The notes: generated by a model from the letters alone, not told the origin. A stretch of DNA of 64,000 bases from Carya illinoinensis (GCF_018687715.1 NC_056753.1:15662501-15726500); one strand, 5' to 3'. Positions 20,400-32,355 are shown, numbered from the stretch's first letter. Made by a program: numbers and translations.

Positions 20400-21931
20400 T
20401 GAAATATTTTACGAAAATAAATTTAAGAATAAAAGAACATAAAATCTAAGATTGTAAATATAATAAAAATAGATCTAGAACGTTTGATTTCATCTAACAA
20501 ATCTCACACAATATATTCTTCCTCGTTATAAAATGTCAAATTTCTCAAGTTGATGATAAAAATCCCTTAACTATTCAATATCTTCTCTTGAATAATATAA
20601 AATATCTCAAACTAATAACTTCATATCTCTATGTGAATTTAACTAATTGAAGACTTATTAAGTTCTTTGAATTTTTCTTGAAAATCACACTAATTGTGGT
20701 AAAGTATCTCTACTTTCACTCAACTAATGGTACTTAATTCTAGAGCTCAAATCAAATCACCTCTCGGTCTCATTGCAATTCAATAGATCAAACAATAACT
20801 AGTTAGAAAAATACAAGCATTAAGAACTAGGAATAAACACTCATCATGGAAAAATTGAAAATAAAATAATTTGGAATATAAATTGTGTTCAAAACTACAT
20901 CAAAACTCTAGAAAATAAAATTAGTTCTTAATGAAACTGAAAGAAAAATAATAAAACTAGTGTTCTTCATTGGAGTCGGTTGATGAAACATGCGGCTCTC
21001 ACCTTTACTTTCTAGATCTGCCTCTTCCTTAGAAAAAAATAAAGGATAAAAACTCAACTCTGACTCCCAATTCATCCCACTAGTCGAGATTAATAGCTAT
21101 TAAAGTTGACAAAATAGAATCAGAGACTTACGGCTACAATCTAACCTAAATATCTGTAAAATAGTTTCTAAACATAAATATTAACAAAAGAGAAAAATAT
21201 CCCCAAAATAATGGGATTATCTGAAATGGAAGATTCAATGATAAAAGGCTTGATTTGCAAAGCTCAGGAGGGTTCCACCAGGTAGATGCCGTGTGTGCTG
21301 AATATAACTAGTCTCCTAACCTAATGACCAAGATGTAAGGTTCTTGATCGAGATGAAAGACTCACGACTGGGATGATAGATTCCTGATTTGGATGATATA
21401 CTGAGCTTTAAGTCTCCTCGACCCTTTTAGACGTCACCCAAGATTTGTTGTTTATTATGGTTGCTTAAGTTGGTTGTTTAAACTTGTCGAAGTCGTTTAG
21501 TTTGTCTGCTTCTGATAGTCGCTTAAGCTCAAGTTTCATCGCCCAATCTAACCGCCCAAGCCTTGTCACCAAGTCCGGTCGCCCTTAGGTCTCCTTGCCT
21601 ACCGAGAGGTAAAACTACTCGCCTTTTGAGAGGTAATTCTCCTCGCCCCTTTGGCCCAGATAAGTCTCTTCACTACCCGCAGGACAAGACTCCTTGTCCA
21701 AATCTCCTTAGCTCTCTTCAGATCTCGTTGCCCCTCGTCAATCTGGATCTGTAGTATTTTCTTTTGTACCAAAATGCTCTCCTTTTATTCTAAATCTTCT
21801 CATTCCTTCAAATCCAAGAAAAGAAAGAAAAATATATAGAAATAAAATAAAATCAAAAGAATTAAAAGGAAAATTAACAATTTTCATAAATAAAAGAGTA
21901 ATAAAAATTACATAAAAATCACACTTATCAG
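20400..21931 (-). mobile_element. Possible LTR fragment, minus orientation
   Basis: Reading the minus strand from 21931, the sequence starts TGATAAGTGTGATTTTTATG, the style of the start of Athila-like LTRs in dicots. It continues as non-coding AT-rich DNA with a GC-richer stretch (21230-21760) holding imperfect repeats of CTCGCC and GAGAGGTAA. The far end was not located. Frames at 21563-21839 have no domain. Confidence 0.35.
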
Positions 21932-22744
21932 GATGCGACCATTGAACCTAATAGAAACACTAACATCAAATCAACGAATTTGGATTGATATATTTGGGTT
22001 CGAGGTAAAACGAATTGACTCGTTAAGCACAATTAATAAACAGATCAATAACAAGTCAACCTGTTTAACTCAAAATCAATTTTATTTCAAAATTAAAATT
22101 TTATTATTGTTGAGATTTAATATTGGGATTTCTCAATATGCTTATATTTCTATTGTTGATATTATAATTTTAGACCTATTCTCATATTTATTATTTTCGA
22201 GTTTGTAATATTGGTTTTTATTATATTTTAAAATTTGATAAATATTAATATATTTTGTTATTAAGTAGTCTTAATAGAGGTTTTTATTATTATTTCTTTA
22301 GATATCGTGACTACTAATAAATATAAATTTTAACTTTATGTAAAATTTTGTTGATTAGGTCAATGGATTATGTGGGTTAGTTCAACCTATTTACATGAAA
22401 TGTGTTGAAATAAATCATGTCATGTTAATCAATTTATAACTAATTATTAAATGAGTCAAAGCAGGTGACACGACACGACCAGCTATTTAAATGGGGTCAT
22501 CTTAGGGTTTGAAGAGCTAACCCATTTAGCACAACGGATCGTATTTGGGTTAATCCATATAGTCGAATGCCCATAACTTGATACTACACGAACACAACTT
22601 GTGAACACAAATTGACACCCCTAATTAAAATATATATAATTGTCTTATCATAAGATAAAATAGATCAAACTTTAATATGAAAGCTCTCAAAACAAAGTAG
22701 CTGACCTCTTTAAGTAATCGAAGAAAAAAATTTAACATAAAAAA
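21932..22744. other. AT-rich intergenic DNA
   Basis: No recognisable coding or repeat structure. The frame at 21933-22208 is A/T-driven and looks like chance. Confidence 0.4.
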
Positions 22745-23470
22745 TGTAACACCCCCTTTTAGCAAGTTAAGGATGTTAGGTATTTTCATAAATAATACCA
22801 AGCAAGAGAGCTTTTAATTTAATAAAATAAATATTTAATTCATAAAAATAATTATTAAATAAAACATGTTCCCAAAAAAAATATGATCGAAGTCTGAATT
22901 GAAAAATATTTGTCATAAAATTAACTAAAAAGCTTGGAACTAAATCAAATTGTTTCATCTAAACGTGACCCGCCTGCTCATACCCATTATTCTCACTTGG
23001 GTGGTTAAAAATATTAAACAAACTAAAATAAGTCAAAAACTCGGCAAGAAACGCATCATAACGTAAAGTACTTAACATAAGACTTTTCATAAAATATTTC
23101 ATGCTGAGATTTTAAAATCATGACTAATCATTCATATGCTTATGACATGCATGACTTGTCTTATATGACTGAACTGAATTTAAATTAATTATTTGAATGA
23201 TCTGAATTATATGATTTTTTGACTGGCCAACACACTTAACCTTATGTGCAAGGTTTGTACACCAGTTCTACGTCCTGTGATCATAAGGAGAACCGTTGAT
23301 CTGATCTAATAAAATACTATGATGGATCATACTTGAGTCTGTGGCTTGCACATCAACCCTGACTGCAATAGTACTATGCATTTGAATGGCCATTTGATTA
23401 ATCTGATCTTTATGTTACACTTGATCTTGCAAAAACTTATGTCTTATACAACGTAAGATACATGATATGT
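22745..23470 (-). mobile_element. LTR family B fragment, minus orientation
   Basis: The plus strand starts TGTAACACCCCC, the complement of the GGGTGTTACA end seen at 8973. Near 23335-23370 it holds the complement of GTGCAAGCCACAGACTC, a block also found at 8036-8052 in the other family B copy. The homologous style stops near 23470, where GC-richer Tat-like DNA begins, so this copy is truncated or interrupted. Confidence 0.5.
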
Positions 23471-23479
23471 GTTAACATC

Positions 23480-24486
23480 GTGTTTCGTAAGCCTTTGAGC
23501 CAAGCTCCTCAGGGGCTCGAGCCTTCCTTACTTCCTACACACGCAAGGTTACTCTGAGGTCCAGTGGCCAGATGGCAGTTGGATGGAGCCTCTGAAGCCT
23601 AAGTTAGTATGAGAAAAAAGGGGGAGACTCTAAAACTAGGTTGTCTATTTTTGTTTACCTCTGCTTGGAGTTCAGGGAGGAGGGGGGTATTTATACTTGC
23701 CCCGGGTGTTGAAGACCCATGCCCTGCTGCTCTGGCATAGGGGTGGCTCTTACCAAAACTCATTTAATGTGGCATGGTCTCCAGGAGGAGGCGCAAGGTC
23801 GTGAAGTCCCATCAAGGTGAGGTGCTACTCCTTCTATGGTAAATGGGGATAGTGCTCTCCGGGCCATGGCCCATCGGACCCGTTGGCTTGACCTGCATTC
23901 TCTTGGGGCTGAGAACCTTGCAGATAGCCTGTCTTGAGTCAAATGGGCCTCAGCCTGGCTTTAGGCCAGATGCCGCATCCACTTGGGCTAGCTGATACTT
24001 TTAGTAAAAATCCCCTTAATAGTTACCTCGCCAATTCCTATCGAAAGGTTTCAATGGGAATTCCAACGGTCCTTGGCTTCCCAGCTCCTGACACAAACCA
24101 ACTAGTGTCGCTTCCACTCCCTTGCTATTGAGTACTTGAAATTAGTTGTGTCAGGTCCCCAACGTGGCCAGACTTGTGAGTGGATGGCCTGGCAGTTTGC
24201 CTACCCCTATAATGGAATGTCCAGATAGCTCTTTTCTTGCATACGCCAAGACGTACGTCATTCAATGTGCATGTGTGGTTTGAAGCAGTTCTTACCACGT
24301 TTCCCCTCTGTCCCTCAAATTCGTCAAGATTAGGAGGCTATATGCCCCTATGCTTGGTCATAGGAATCGTCCCTTAGGACCCTACATATAGCTGCTGGGG
24401 AATGGGCTAGATGCTTATCACTCCTAGACTCTCCACATGCCCCTATTTGTCGCTCAGTACATTGGCCTTTGTCCTCACCGTTCTCC
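23480..24486 (-). mobile_element. Probable 3' LTR of a minus-oriented Tat-type Gypsy element
   Basis: A non-coding GC-richer block directly upstream of a plus-strand gypsy-type ORF (24487 on). On the minus strand it contains a TATA-like AAGTATAAATACC at about 23687-23699 followed by a CCTCCTCCC stretch, as in an LTR promoter. The order LTR, then ORF antisense to the element, matches the 3' end of Tat elements carrying an extra antisense ORF. Exact ends are not resolved. Confidence 0.4.
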
Positions 24487-25360
24487 ATGGCTCCTAAAAA
24501 ATCTGCTCGTTCGACTCCAAAGAGCTAAGTAGATAAGGCCAATGGGTCTCCTACCCTACCCGGTGGTTGGGCCCGTTGGAGTCCTGCAGTCAGTCAAGGG
24601 TTCGCTGGGTCCTCGTGGCGCTCATTGGTGGTGCTCTTCAACCTTGAAGCCTTGAGGCAGGCGTTCAACATACTAGAGCACACAATCCACTACATTCCAC
24701 TACTGGATGAAAGGGTTGTGGACCCTGAGGGTTTCGCCTACAAGGTGGCACTGTTGCGTTCCATGTTCCTCAACGGCCTTTGGTTGCCTTTCTATCATCC
24801 GGTGCGCGATGTGCTGGACATGGTTGGTGTGGCACCTACCTAACTCCTCCCTAACGCATGGAGGATTCAGGTGGGTTGCTACCTGATTTGGTGACTAGCC
24901 CTGGGCTCGTGATACTTGGCTCGACCTCATTGGTCGAGAGTTCTTCCTCACTCACCGAGTGCTGAACATGAGAGGAAACATCTATGGTTTTGATCCCATA
25001 TATCCACTAATTTACCTAGAGCATCAATATGACAAGAGAGCATCAGGTTCCAAGTGCTTCTTCTTCATTTCCGGCATCAGGTGGGAATATCCCCTTGGGC
25101 ATTCTTTAGAATAGAACAATCATGTCTGAGTGAATTGGGGTGTAGCGCCCGAGGAAAACTCCTGAAATCGTTACTGACGCCAAGGGAGATCTGCCATATC
25201 GAGATTGTGCCGGACTAGGTTGCTGCCCACTCGGAAGAAACCTAGTCCAACGCGCTGTTGAACGAGGGTAGCCTGCAGTAGTATCTTCCCTCGCATGTAG
25301 CTTTGAGCCAAGTGGCATCCTCGATCCCACTGGGGCCCACCGGTTGCCCATCGTGCTAGA
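24487..25360 (+). pseudogene. Gypsy-type Transposase_28-like ORF (antisense ORF of a Tat element), decayed
   Basis: Starts ATGGCTCCTAAAAAATCTGC (MAPKKSAR), hits a stop within 15 codons, then continues through LEALRQAFNILEH and FLNGLWLPFYHPVRDVLDMV to PNAWRIQVGCYLIW, and after a frame change through FFLTHRVLNMRGNIYGFDP and ASGSKCFFFISGI. This ordered set matches the putative gypsy-type transposon domain (Pfam Transposase_28), a plant family of unknown biochemical role found beside Tat-lineage retrotransposons. The same motifs occur on the opposite strand at 42.3-41.6 kb (NGLRLPFYHPVHDVLDFV). The C-terminal coiled coil is missing; the ORF degrades after ~25110 and the sequence changes to AT-rich LTR-like DNA near 25365. 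Confidence 0.75.
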
Positions 25361-25364
25361 ATCG

Positions 25365-26140
25365 GGTAATATTTTCTTTATTTTCATTGTAATTTAATTT
25401 TGCATATTTTTCATAATATGAATTCACTAACATTTGATATTTTATTCTTATTTATTCTTATAGAGTTGACCGCACAATCGAACGTGACAAGTATTGACGA
25501 TTGAAGATTGAAGGCTTGAAGCAATAATGAGTGAACTTGAAGATCGATATTCTTAATTTTTTGCATTGTTGCTATGTTTAAGTTTTTAAGACAATTTGTT
25601 TTCATTTATTTATGTTATTTTTTTACTTGCATTTTTGCTATGCTTAAGACAACTTGACTTGTTTTCCAAATTTGTAATATGTAATACTAAATATCTAGTG
25701 AAGTTATTTTTATTTATTTTTAATTATGTAGTAAGTAATATAGTAATTAGTTAGTTAATATGATGAATGTTTTAGTTATTTATTATTGTTATTTATTTTA
25801 TAATATGATGAATGATGAATTTACAAGATCTTGGATGATGAATTGAATTATTAGTTAAGAACAAAAACTTAAAAAGATGTTGGATGATGAATTCAGGAAA
25901 AATATATATATATATATATATATATAAAGCCCAAACATGTATTGGATAAAAGGTCCAAAATAGGGCCCAAAACCCACGGCCCAAACCGATTTATCAAACC
26001 GGAACCAGCCGGCAAAGGAACCGGCCGGTTTTCTCCCCCCAGCACGGTCGGTTTCGGCCGATTGATTTAATTTTTTTTGAAGTACCGGTCGGTTTTGGTT
26101 TAGACAGAAAATCAAAACTAGCCGGTCGGTTTTCAACCCT
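25365..26140. other. AT-rich LTR-like DNA, (TA)n tract and CCGGTT-rich island
   Basis: 25365-25900 is AT-rich without ORFs. A (TA)n tract lies at about 25901-25926. From 25930 to 26130 the sequence is dense in GGCCCAAA, AACCGG, CCGGCCGG and GGTCGGTTT motifs, recalling the GGTCC-rich borders of the AT island at 9.9-10.6 kb. No gene was seen. Confidence 0.45.
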
Positions 26141-26193
26141 ACTTGCTACATATTGATGACTTGCAAAATTTCATATTGCAGATTTTACAAGTT

Positions 26194-26430
26194 CGCTCGA
26201 GCGGAGGCTTTTGGCCGCTCGAGCGAATTCAGGCAGATTCAAACGCTCGACTGCCGCTCGACAGGGAGCTCGAGCGGGTTGCTGAAAAGCGAAGATCGCT
26301 CGAGCAGAGACATTGGCCGCTCGAGCGAAATCAGGCAGAGTCGAACGCTCGATGTGCGCTCGATAGGACGCTCGAGCGAAATCAGGCAGAGTCGAACGCT
26401 CGACGCGCGCTCGACACCCCGCTCGAGCGA
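26194..26430 (+). repeat. Array of seven CTCGAG palindromes (CGCTCGAGCG type)
   Basis: CTCGAG occurs seven times between 26196 and 26427, usually extended to GCTCGAGCG(A/G). Half-sites GCTCGAC and GCTCGAT lie between, and a recurring spacer (TCAGGCAGA followed by TCGAACGCTCGA) gives a unit of about 52 bp in the right half. It is GC- and CpG-rich within an AT-rich LTR and ends ~45 bases before the TATA box. A matching seven-site array is at 60022-60258. Confidence 0.9.
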
Positions 26431-26473
26431 ACATCGTATTTTGACAGATTTTAGGTTTTCCGCCGTGGGACCA

Positions 26474-26480
26474 TATAAAA
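26474..26480 (+). promoter_or_regulatory. TATA box of an LTR
   Basis: TATAAAA in GACCATATAAAAGCC, just downstream of the palindrome array. Probable core promoter; transcription start expected ~30 bases on. Confidence 0.6.
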
Positions 26481-27474
26481 GCCATTTTTCACTCTAGAGC
26501 CGCGAGTTTTGACTGGAGAACACTCTTTGGGACAGAAAAACACAGCTAGAAGGATTCAATTCATTTGTTTTGGAGACGGGATTCCAATTATTGCACGTAC
26601 GTTGGAATCATACACGAGCACGGACGAGAGAAAAGCGTTGAATCGTTCCCCTGAGCTTTTGACGACGAGTTGAGGCTACAAGGAAGATTTTTCAGTGTTT
26701 ATTTTCTTCTTCCCATCTTCTCAAAACAATTATGGTGAATTCGTTTATGTTGAATTCCATTTCTAGCATGAGCTAAATTTTCTTCATTCTAGGAAACCGA
26801 TGTAACCTATTTCCGAACTATGCTTGATTGTCTATGCTAATTTAATGCAATTCTCTCTTTGTTTATCTGATTTATCCTGAATTTATTGCTTCTAATTAAC
26901 TGGCCATTGATTAGATGATAAATAATCTTGTGATTTGCTATCGAAAGAGGGAATCATAGGGTAGATCTTGGATATTTCAGCATAGGTAAGTATAGAGATC
27001 GAAAGACTTGTATGAACCTATGTAGTCATTAAATCATTGATCTCATTGCATTATTGATTATTGAATTTGCATATTCTTGTGTGAATTGATAACCAAGAGT
27101 AAATTCCAATTGACTATCGAAAGAGGCTTTTGGATGAATTAGAGAATTGCTAATAGACAAAAGAGGTTTAAGTTAAATTAGCTGGATGAGAAAAGCATAG
27201 TGAAGAATTAGGTGAAATCGATTTCCTAGAAGTTTTCTTCCCTATTGAATTTGATCTTTGAAAGTCAGTTTTATTTTCTTTGCTTATTTCTCTTTGAGTT
27301 GATCTAGTTTTAATTGCAACTACAAAAACCTTAGCGATTCCTCTAGATAAAATTGAGATTAGTATAATTTTGGTATTTGGCAAGAGTAAGGTACCAATCC
27401 CTGAGGACGATACTCTTCTTATTACTTTACTATAAAACTACGATACTGTGCACTTGCAGTTTTGCACCGGTCAC

Positions 27475-28565
27475 ATATGCACATGTCATGAACTACATTT
27501 TTCAACATAGCATGAAAAATATTTTTTGTCATGACCCCAAAGGCTAAGATGGGGAATTATCATAATGGAACTCCTCTGTCCACTCTGGAGAGTTTAAAAA
27601 TGGAGTGGTAACCCCTAGGTTGAAGAAGACCAGCCAACGGGCTTCGAATGAGTTCTTTTTAAAGGACGTCGGAGCGAAGTCAAATGTTATGATACCTAAG
27701 GTTGGTAGGTGTATATATTATGATGTTATATTATATTACCAATGCATTGAGAATGAGTCTGCCGACAATGTAGTTTCAACGTAACTTGTACTATGATCAC
27801 AGCAGGTACTCACAGTGCATATGGAGAACTGTGACGATACCACATGTTATGATGTTACGATTAAGTGCGAATTGCTAATAAGGATGAAACATTATGATAT
27901 TTTTGCCAGTTAAGTAGAAAAATGTTCTCTGTAAGAAAATGTATGTCTCAAGTTTTTCTAAAAATATTAAGGAATCTGAATGGGAGACATACACTAATTT
28001 TTCTACATTTGCTTGCTTCTCATATTTATCATTCATCATGCATGATTTATCTTTGTGTACGTTGGTTGTTTAACTTATTGAGATTTCAAGTAAACCTCAC
28101 CCCTTATGGATCCACTTTTATTCCACTCGCAATGATAGAAGTTGTGTCAAGACTGGAGGAGAACGGACTAGATTGAATGATGGATCCAACTAATTGTGGA
28201 GGAGTCAAACCTAGAGAAAAGACTAGACCTTATCTTGACATTTCTAGCGCTAACCCTTCATGCTCTAGAATACAAGAAGCAGTTGATCTAGCTTTGGAGA
28301 CTTTTTCTAATGATTAGCTGTATTGAGATTATGCTGCCATTTGGTTTGAACTCATGATGATTACTAATGAATTGTGATGTTTTTAGTTATTCTGGTATAA
28401 GTTTTATTTTATCACCCTTAATCCGCTATGAATATAACATTTTGCTAGTTGCACTTATAGGATGCATTGCATATTAAATGTCATGTACAAGAGTATGAAA
28501 CCTTGTGTTATATGTCCTGACTCTAAGTCTCCGTTCCATCCCAAGTGGAGGTTGGGGGCGTCACA
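27475..28565 (+). mobile_element. LTR family A fragment (3' half), plus orientation
   Basis: TCATGACCCCAAAGGCTAAG and GATGGGG...GGAACTC near 27531-27575 match the solo LTR at 32356-34532 in the opposite orientation (its TCATGACCCCAAGCCGGGAT). The fragment ends GGGGGCGTCACA at 28565, like GGGCATCACA at 54362. The 5' half is absent; family C-like DNA takes its place. The frame at 27922-28176 has no recognisable domain. Confidence 0.6.
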
Positions 28566-28985
28566 CCTATTATGCCTACTCCCAAGGGACCTAACAGGAA
28601 GGTGGGAAACCTGGAGAGCCCTTGATCTTCTAACAACAAGTGAGCAAGAGTCTAACGGAATGCACCTGCAGCTTGGCAAAAGAGATAGGAAGCACCCCGC
28701 ATTTATTGTGCCACCCTAAGAGGCTAGGCCACATCAAAGGATCCTGACCAAGGGAACAGCTGAGGTGACATGTATCCCTGACACAGGCTATGGGTGGTTG
28801 ACCCCCAGAAACCATGTATAAAAGGCAATCCCCAAGTACAAAGAAATCTCTATGAACTCTATTCACTCATACAAAATACTAAGATGATATTGACTTAGGC
28901 ATCAGAGACTCCCGACTTTCACCAAGGCCCTCGTCTTTATGTGTCTTCTCCTTGTTTGCAGACCCAAGACTGAAGACCCGAGTTG
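28566..28985 (+). mobile_element. 5' LTR remnant of the plus-oriented Tat-type element
   Basis: 28566-28660 aligns with 42889-42985 (shared CTTGGAGAGCCCTT(A/G)ATCTT-type block, then ACAACAAGTGAG). These are paired LTR pieces either side of the pol and antisense ORF. A TATA box, TATAAAAGG, is at 28817-28825, followed by AATCTCTATGAACTC and a pyrimidine-rich stretch (near 28930) before the internal region. The upstream part of the LTR has been replaced by LTR family A. No primer-binding site was recognised. Confidence 0.5.
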
Positions 28986-29379
28986 CTGAGAGTTTGGCCC
29001 AAAGGTGTACAAAACACAATGTTAATAGTGGCACTGTTTATGAGATTTCTATACACTTCATGTATCCTTTGTATGCCTGCAACAACCCATTCTCAGACGA
29101 CTTGTGGACAAGAGGAAGCAACATTAGTAAACATGGAAAGAAGGATTGTGGCAATGGAATATTTGGAAGGGAAGGAGAATGAGGCACTCGATGGAACCAA
29201 TAATGAGCTGAAAGATAACATGGAGCCAAATGATGGTGAATGCGAAAGATCTGGTAATGCTGGAGGGGGATTTAGCACCGAGGAAGAAAGGAAGAGCATG
29301 CAGGGCGTCCTCCCAACCCCACTCGAGTACATCTCAGCAAATGGTGAGACTCGAGACGAGCATGCACTTAGGAAGGTGG
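28986..29379 (+). pseudogene. Remnant of the gag/protease region of the Tat element
   Basis: Between the LTR remnant and RT only ~400 bp remains, encoding hydrophilic scraps such as KVEPNELLEIVLLDS, the sequence that normally precedes RT. No zinc knuckle (CX2CX4HX4C) and no protease DSG/DTG motif could be found. Gag and protease therefore appear deleted. The apparent frames at 28952-29570 are fragments of this, not a gene. Confidence 0.5.
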
Positions 29380-32350
29380 AGCCAAATGAGCTGCTAGAGA
29401 TAGTCCTACTGGACTCAAGTTGCCCAGAAATCACCACCAAGATCGGCACCGGGATGACTCTCGAAATGAGGGCACCATGCAGTGATTCCTCATGGAGCAC
29501 CAGGATGTCTTCGCCTGGAGTCACAAGGACATGTTCAGAATTGACACAAAAATCATGCAGCACCACCTGAGTGTGGACCCCAAGGCTAAGAGGGTAAGAC
29601 AAAAATGCCAGAGCTTCAACATAGAGAAAAATGTTGCCATCGCTGCAGAGGTCGACTAATTACTTACAGTAGGGTTCATACGAAAAGCCCATTACCCAAA
29701 CTGGCTATCTAAATGGTGTTGGTAAAAAAGAGAAAGAAAAATAGAGGATGTGTGTGGACTTCACTGACCTGAATAAGGCATGCTCGAATGATAGTTTCCC
29801 ATTTCTCCACACACGATTGTCGACTCGAAGATGGGTCATCGTAGGCTGAGCTTCATGGACGCCTACTTTGGGTACAACTAGATCCATATGAACCCAAACA
29901 ATGAGGAGAAGATGTTGTTCATTACTGATCAAGGGCTATACTACCACTCAGCAATGCATTCGTGTTGAAGAACACAGGGGCCACCTACCAGCGGCTGCTC
30001 AATCGCATGTTCAAAGATCAGATCGGGATAAACATGGAGGTCTACATGGACGACCTATTGGTCAAAAGCATAACTCCCTAGTAGCACCTAGATGACCCGT
30101 TGTTGAGACAGTATTAGATGAAGTTAAACCCAGCAATGTGTGCTTTTGGTGTGGGCTTTGGGAAGTTCCTAAGCTTCATGGTGTCGAAGCGAGGAATGAA
30201 GGCTAGCCTAGAGAAGGTGGAAGCTATACTCGACATGCCCACCCCTTAGAACATAAATGAGGTACAAAAACTTGTAGGTCGAGCAGCGGCCCTTAATCAT
30301 TTCATGTCAAGATCCATTGACAAGTGCCTCCCTTTCTTCAAAGCATTGAAGAAGGCTGGAGATTGGGATGCAAAGTGCGACCAAGCATTTGATGCCCCTC
30401 AAAAAGTACCTCACCACCCCTTAGTTACTCAACCAACCCAAATGCGGAGAAGTCCTAGTCTTGCACCTATTAGTCTCCCTGTAGGTGGCCTTCTTGACCT
30501 TGGTATGGATGAAGGTGGGGTCCAAAGACCCGTATACTACACCAGTCGAACCTATCGAGGAGTAGAGGCTAGATACCCGTGCATAGAGCAGCTTGCCTTC
30601 ACCTTGGTGGTGACCACTTGGAAGATCTTGCAAAGACCAGATGCCTCAGGCTGCCTCACAAACTCGGCTATGGAGTTGAGTGAATTTGACATCGAGTATG
30701 TACCACAGACTTCGATCAAGGGGCAAGTGTTGGTGGATTTTATAGCAGAATTCATTGACTTCCCTGAGAAGGCTGAACATGCACATCCCATGAAGTCTTA
30801 GTAAGTCTTCGTCGATGGCTCGTCTTGTCGAGTTGGTGGGAGAGTGGGGGTGAATATGGTTATAGATGAGGCTAAAGAGCAAAACTATGCTATCAAATCT
30901 GCATTCAAAACTACAAACTACAAGGAAAAATACGAGGCATTGTTCTTTGGCATAATGATTGCCAAGTCTTTGGGCACCAAGGAAGTAGAAGTACAAGCTG
31001 ACTCTCAAGTGGTGGTTAGCCATGTACGAGAGGAGTTCGCAGCAAAGAGTGAGAAGTTAAAAAGTATCTAACATTGATATAGGCCAAGTGCACCCACTTT
31101 AAGTACTTCTAGATTCAGCAAGTTCTAAGGGCCAAAAACTATAAGGCAGACAGGTTGGCAAGAACAGCATCCAAACAGGGAAGTGCTCCCCTCCTAGAGT
31201 GAATGGTGTTTAGGAATGTCAAGGTACCTATTGTGGGGATTAAGATAATGAAGGTCGGGCCAGGAGCACTGGAGTGGGACATTATCAAACTTGGATGACA
31301 ATAAGGTGCCCGACGACAAGTGGGAAGCCAGGAAGATCAGGAATAGAGTGGTGTGTCACACCATAGTCGATGAGGTCCTGTATCAGAAGGGGTATTCCAC
31401 ACTCCTCCTGAGGTGCCTCTCGTTCTAAGAGGCCTGATACATGTTAGCAACGATACATGAGGGAATATGTGGCAACCACTCGAGAGGTAAGGTGCTAGTA
31501 GGCAACATGATGCGAGTGAAGTACTACTGCCCTTAGATGCCGATGAATACATATGGAAGTGCAAGAAGTGTCAATAGTACTCTAAAGTGCCAGTGAGGAG
31601 TTGACCTGATAGGCCCCCTCCCCTGGCAAAGGAGTAAAATTCGTAGTAGTCACGATGGACGACTACACCAAATGAGTAGAGGCCAAGGCATTGGCAACCA
31701 TCAAGGTGAGCAACATCACAGGCTCTACGTGGAAGATAGTCATCTTTAGATTTGGCATCCCCCGCATCATCATATCAGATAACGAGAGGCAATTTGACTC
31801 CGGTCACTATCGAGACTGGTGCTGGGAACTGGGAATCAAATTCTGCTACTCGTCCCTAGGACACTCCCAGTTCAATGGGTAGGTGGAGACAACCAATAAG
31901 ACCCTGATGGGGATATTCAAGAAGAAACTTAATGACAGGAAAGGCGCTTGGGCGGAGGAGCTCCCCGAAGTTCTGTGGGCATATTGGATCACAATGGGGA
32001 CACCAACGGGAGATACCCCGTTCACCCTCACTTATGGCCATGAGGCAATGCTGCTAGCCGAAATTGGGATCCCCACCTACAGGGTACAACACTTTAAACA
32101 AGACTCCAATGATGAGCAACTTGAAGAGCAGCTCGATCTGCTAGGAGAGGTCAAGCTTGAAGTAGAGGTAAGAATAGCCGTCAACAAAAGAAGAGCGAAG
32201 CGATGTTTTAGCAAAAGAGTAAGCCCAAGGACATTCAAGGTCGGGGACCTCGTGCTAAAGTAAACGGGGACCACTACCTAAGATGAGGGGAAGCTGGGCC
32301 CTTAGTGGGAAGGCCTCTACATGGTTTTCACCAACAACCTACCAAGTTCC
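29380..32350 (+). pseudogene. Tat-lineage Ty3/Gypsy pol: RT, RNase H, second RNase H, integrase (decayed)
   Basis: In order: RT from about 29470 (DVFAWSHKDMF, WRMCVDFTDLNKAC, NTGATYQRLLNRMF, catalytic VYMDDLLVKS near 30040); RNase H1 about 30400-30780 (RPVYYTSRTYRGVEARYPCIEQ, then LSEFDIEYVPQTSIKG) with a small deletion before LQRPDASG; a second, archaeal-type RNase H about 30806-31200 (FVDGSS, KYEALFFG, ADSQVVVSHV) that marks the Tat lineage; integrase about 31440-32300 with its D,D,E residues visible (MDDYTK, SDNERQFD, VETTNKTL). Many in-frame stops (QW to stop type) and several frame changes make it non-functional. Reading continues across the solo LTR into 34538-34630. Family role: copying and integrating the retrotransposon. 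Confidence 0.9.
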
Positions 32351-32355
32351 TACTG
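32351..32355. repeat. Target-site duplication TACTG (left copy)
   Basis: TACTG immediately left of the solo LTR; its partner is at 34533-34537. Perfect 5-bp duplication, as expected for Gypsy integration. Confidence 0.9.

Larger units (their letters stand above)
26141..27472 (+). mobile_element. LTR fragment (family C-like), plus orientation
   Basis: Shares with the minus-strand 3' LTR at 59133-60443 a palindrome-rich array followed by ATCGTATTTTGACAGAT-like sequence and a TATA box. It then continues through AT-rich sequence to CCCTGAGGACGATACTCTTC and TGTGCACTTGCAGTTTTGCA, the style of the 3' end of Athila/Ogre-like LTRs. The right boundary is where family A LTR sequence starts (~27475). 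The left boundary is unclear. Frames at 26143-26497 arise from the array and are not genes. Confidence 0.6.

Noticed and set aside
26194..26430. CRISPR-like appearance of regularly spaced repeats
   Set aside because: Repeat spacing is irregular, spacers are themselves repeated, and the sequence is a plant LTR next to a TATA box with no cas genes.
26143..26497. Overlapping frames of ~100 residues on both strands rich in Arg/Ser/Glu
   Set aside because: They are produced by the CTCGAG palindrome array, which reads open in several frames. The same happens at 59917-60324.
28952..29570. 195-residue plus-strand frame as a host gene
   Set aside because: Its parts match, in shifting frames, the sequence leading into Gypsy RT; it is decayed retroelement.
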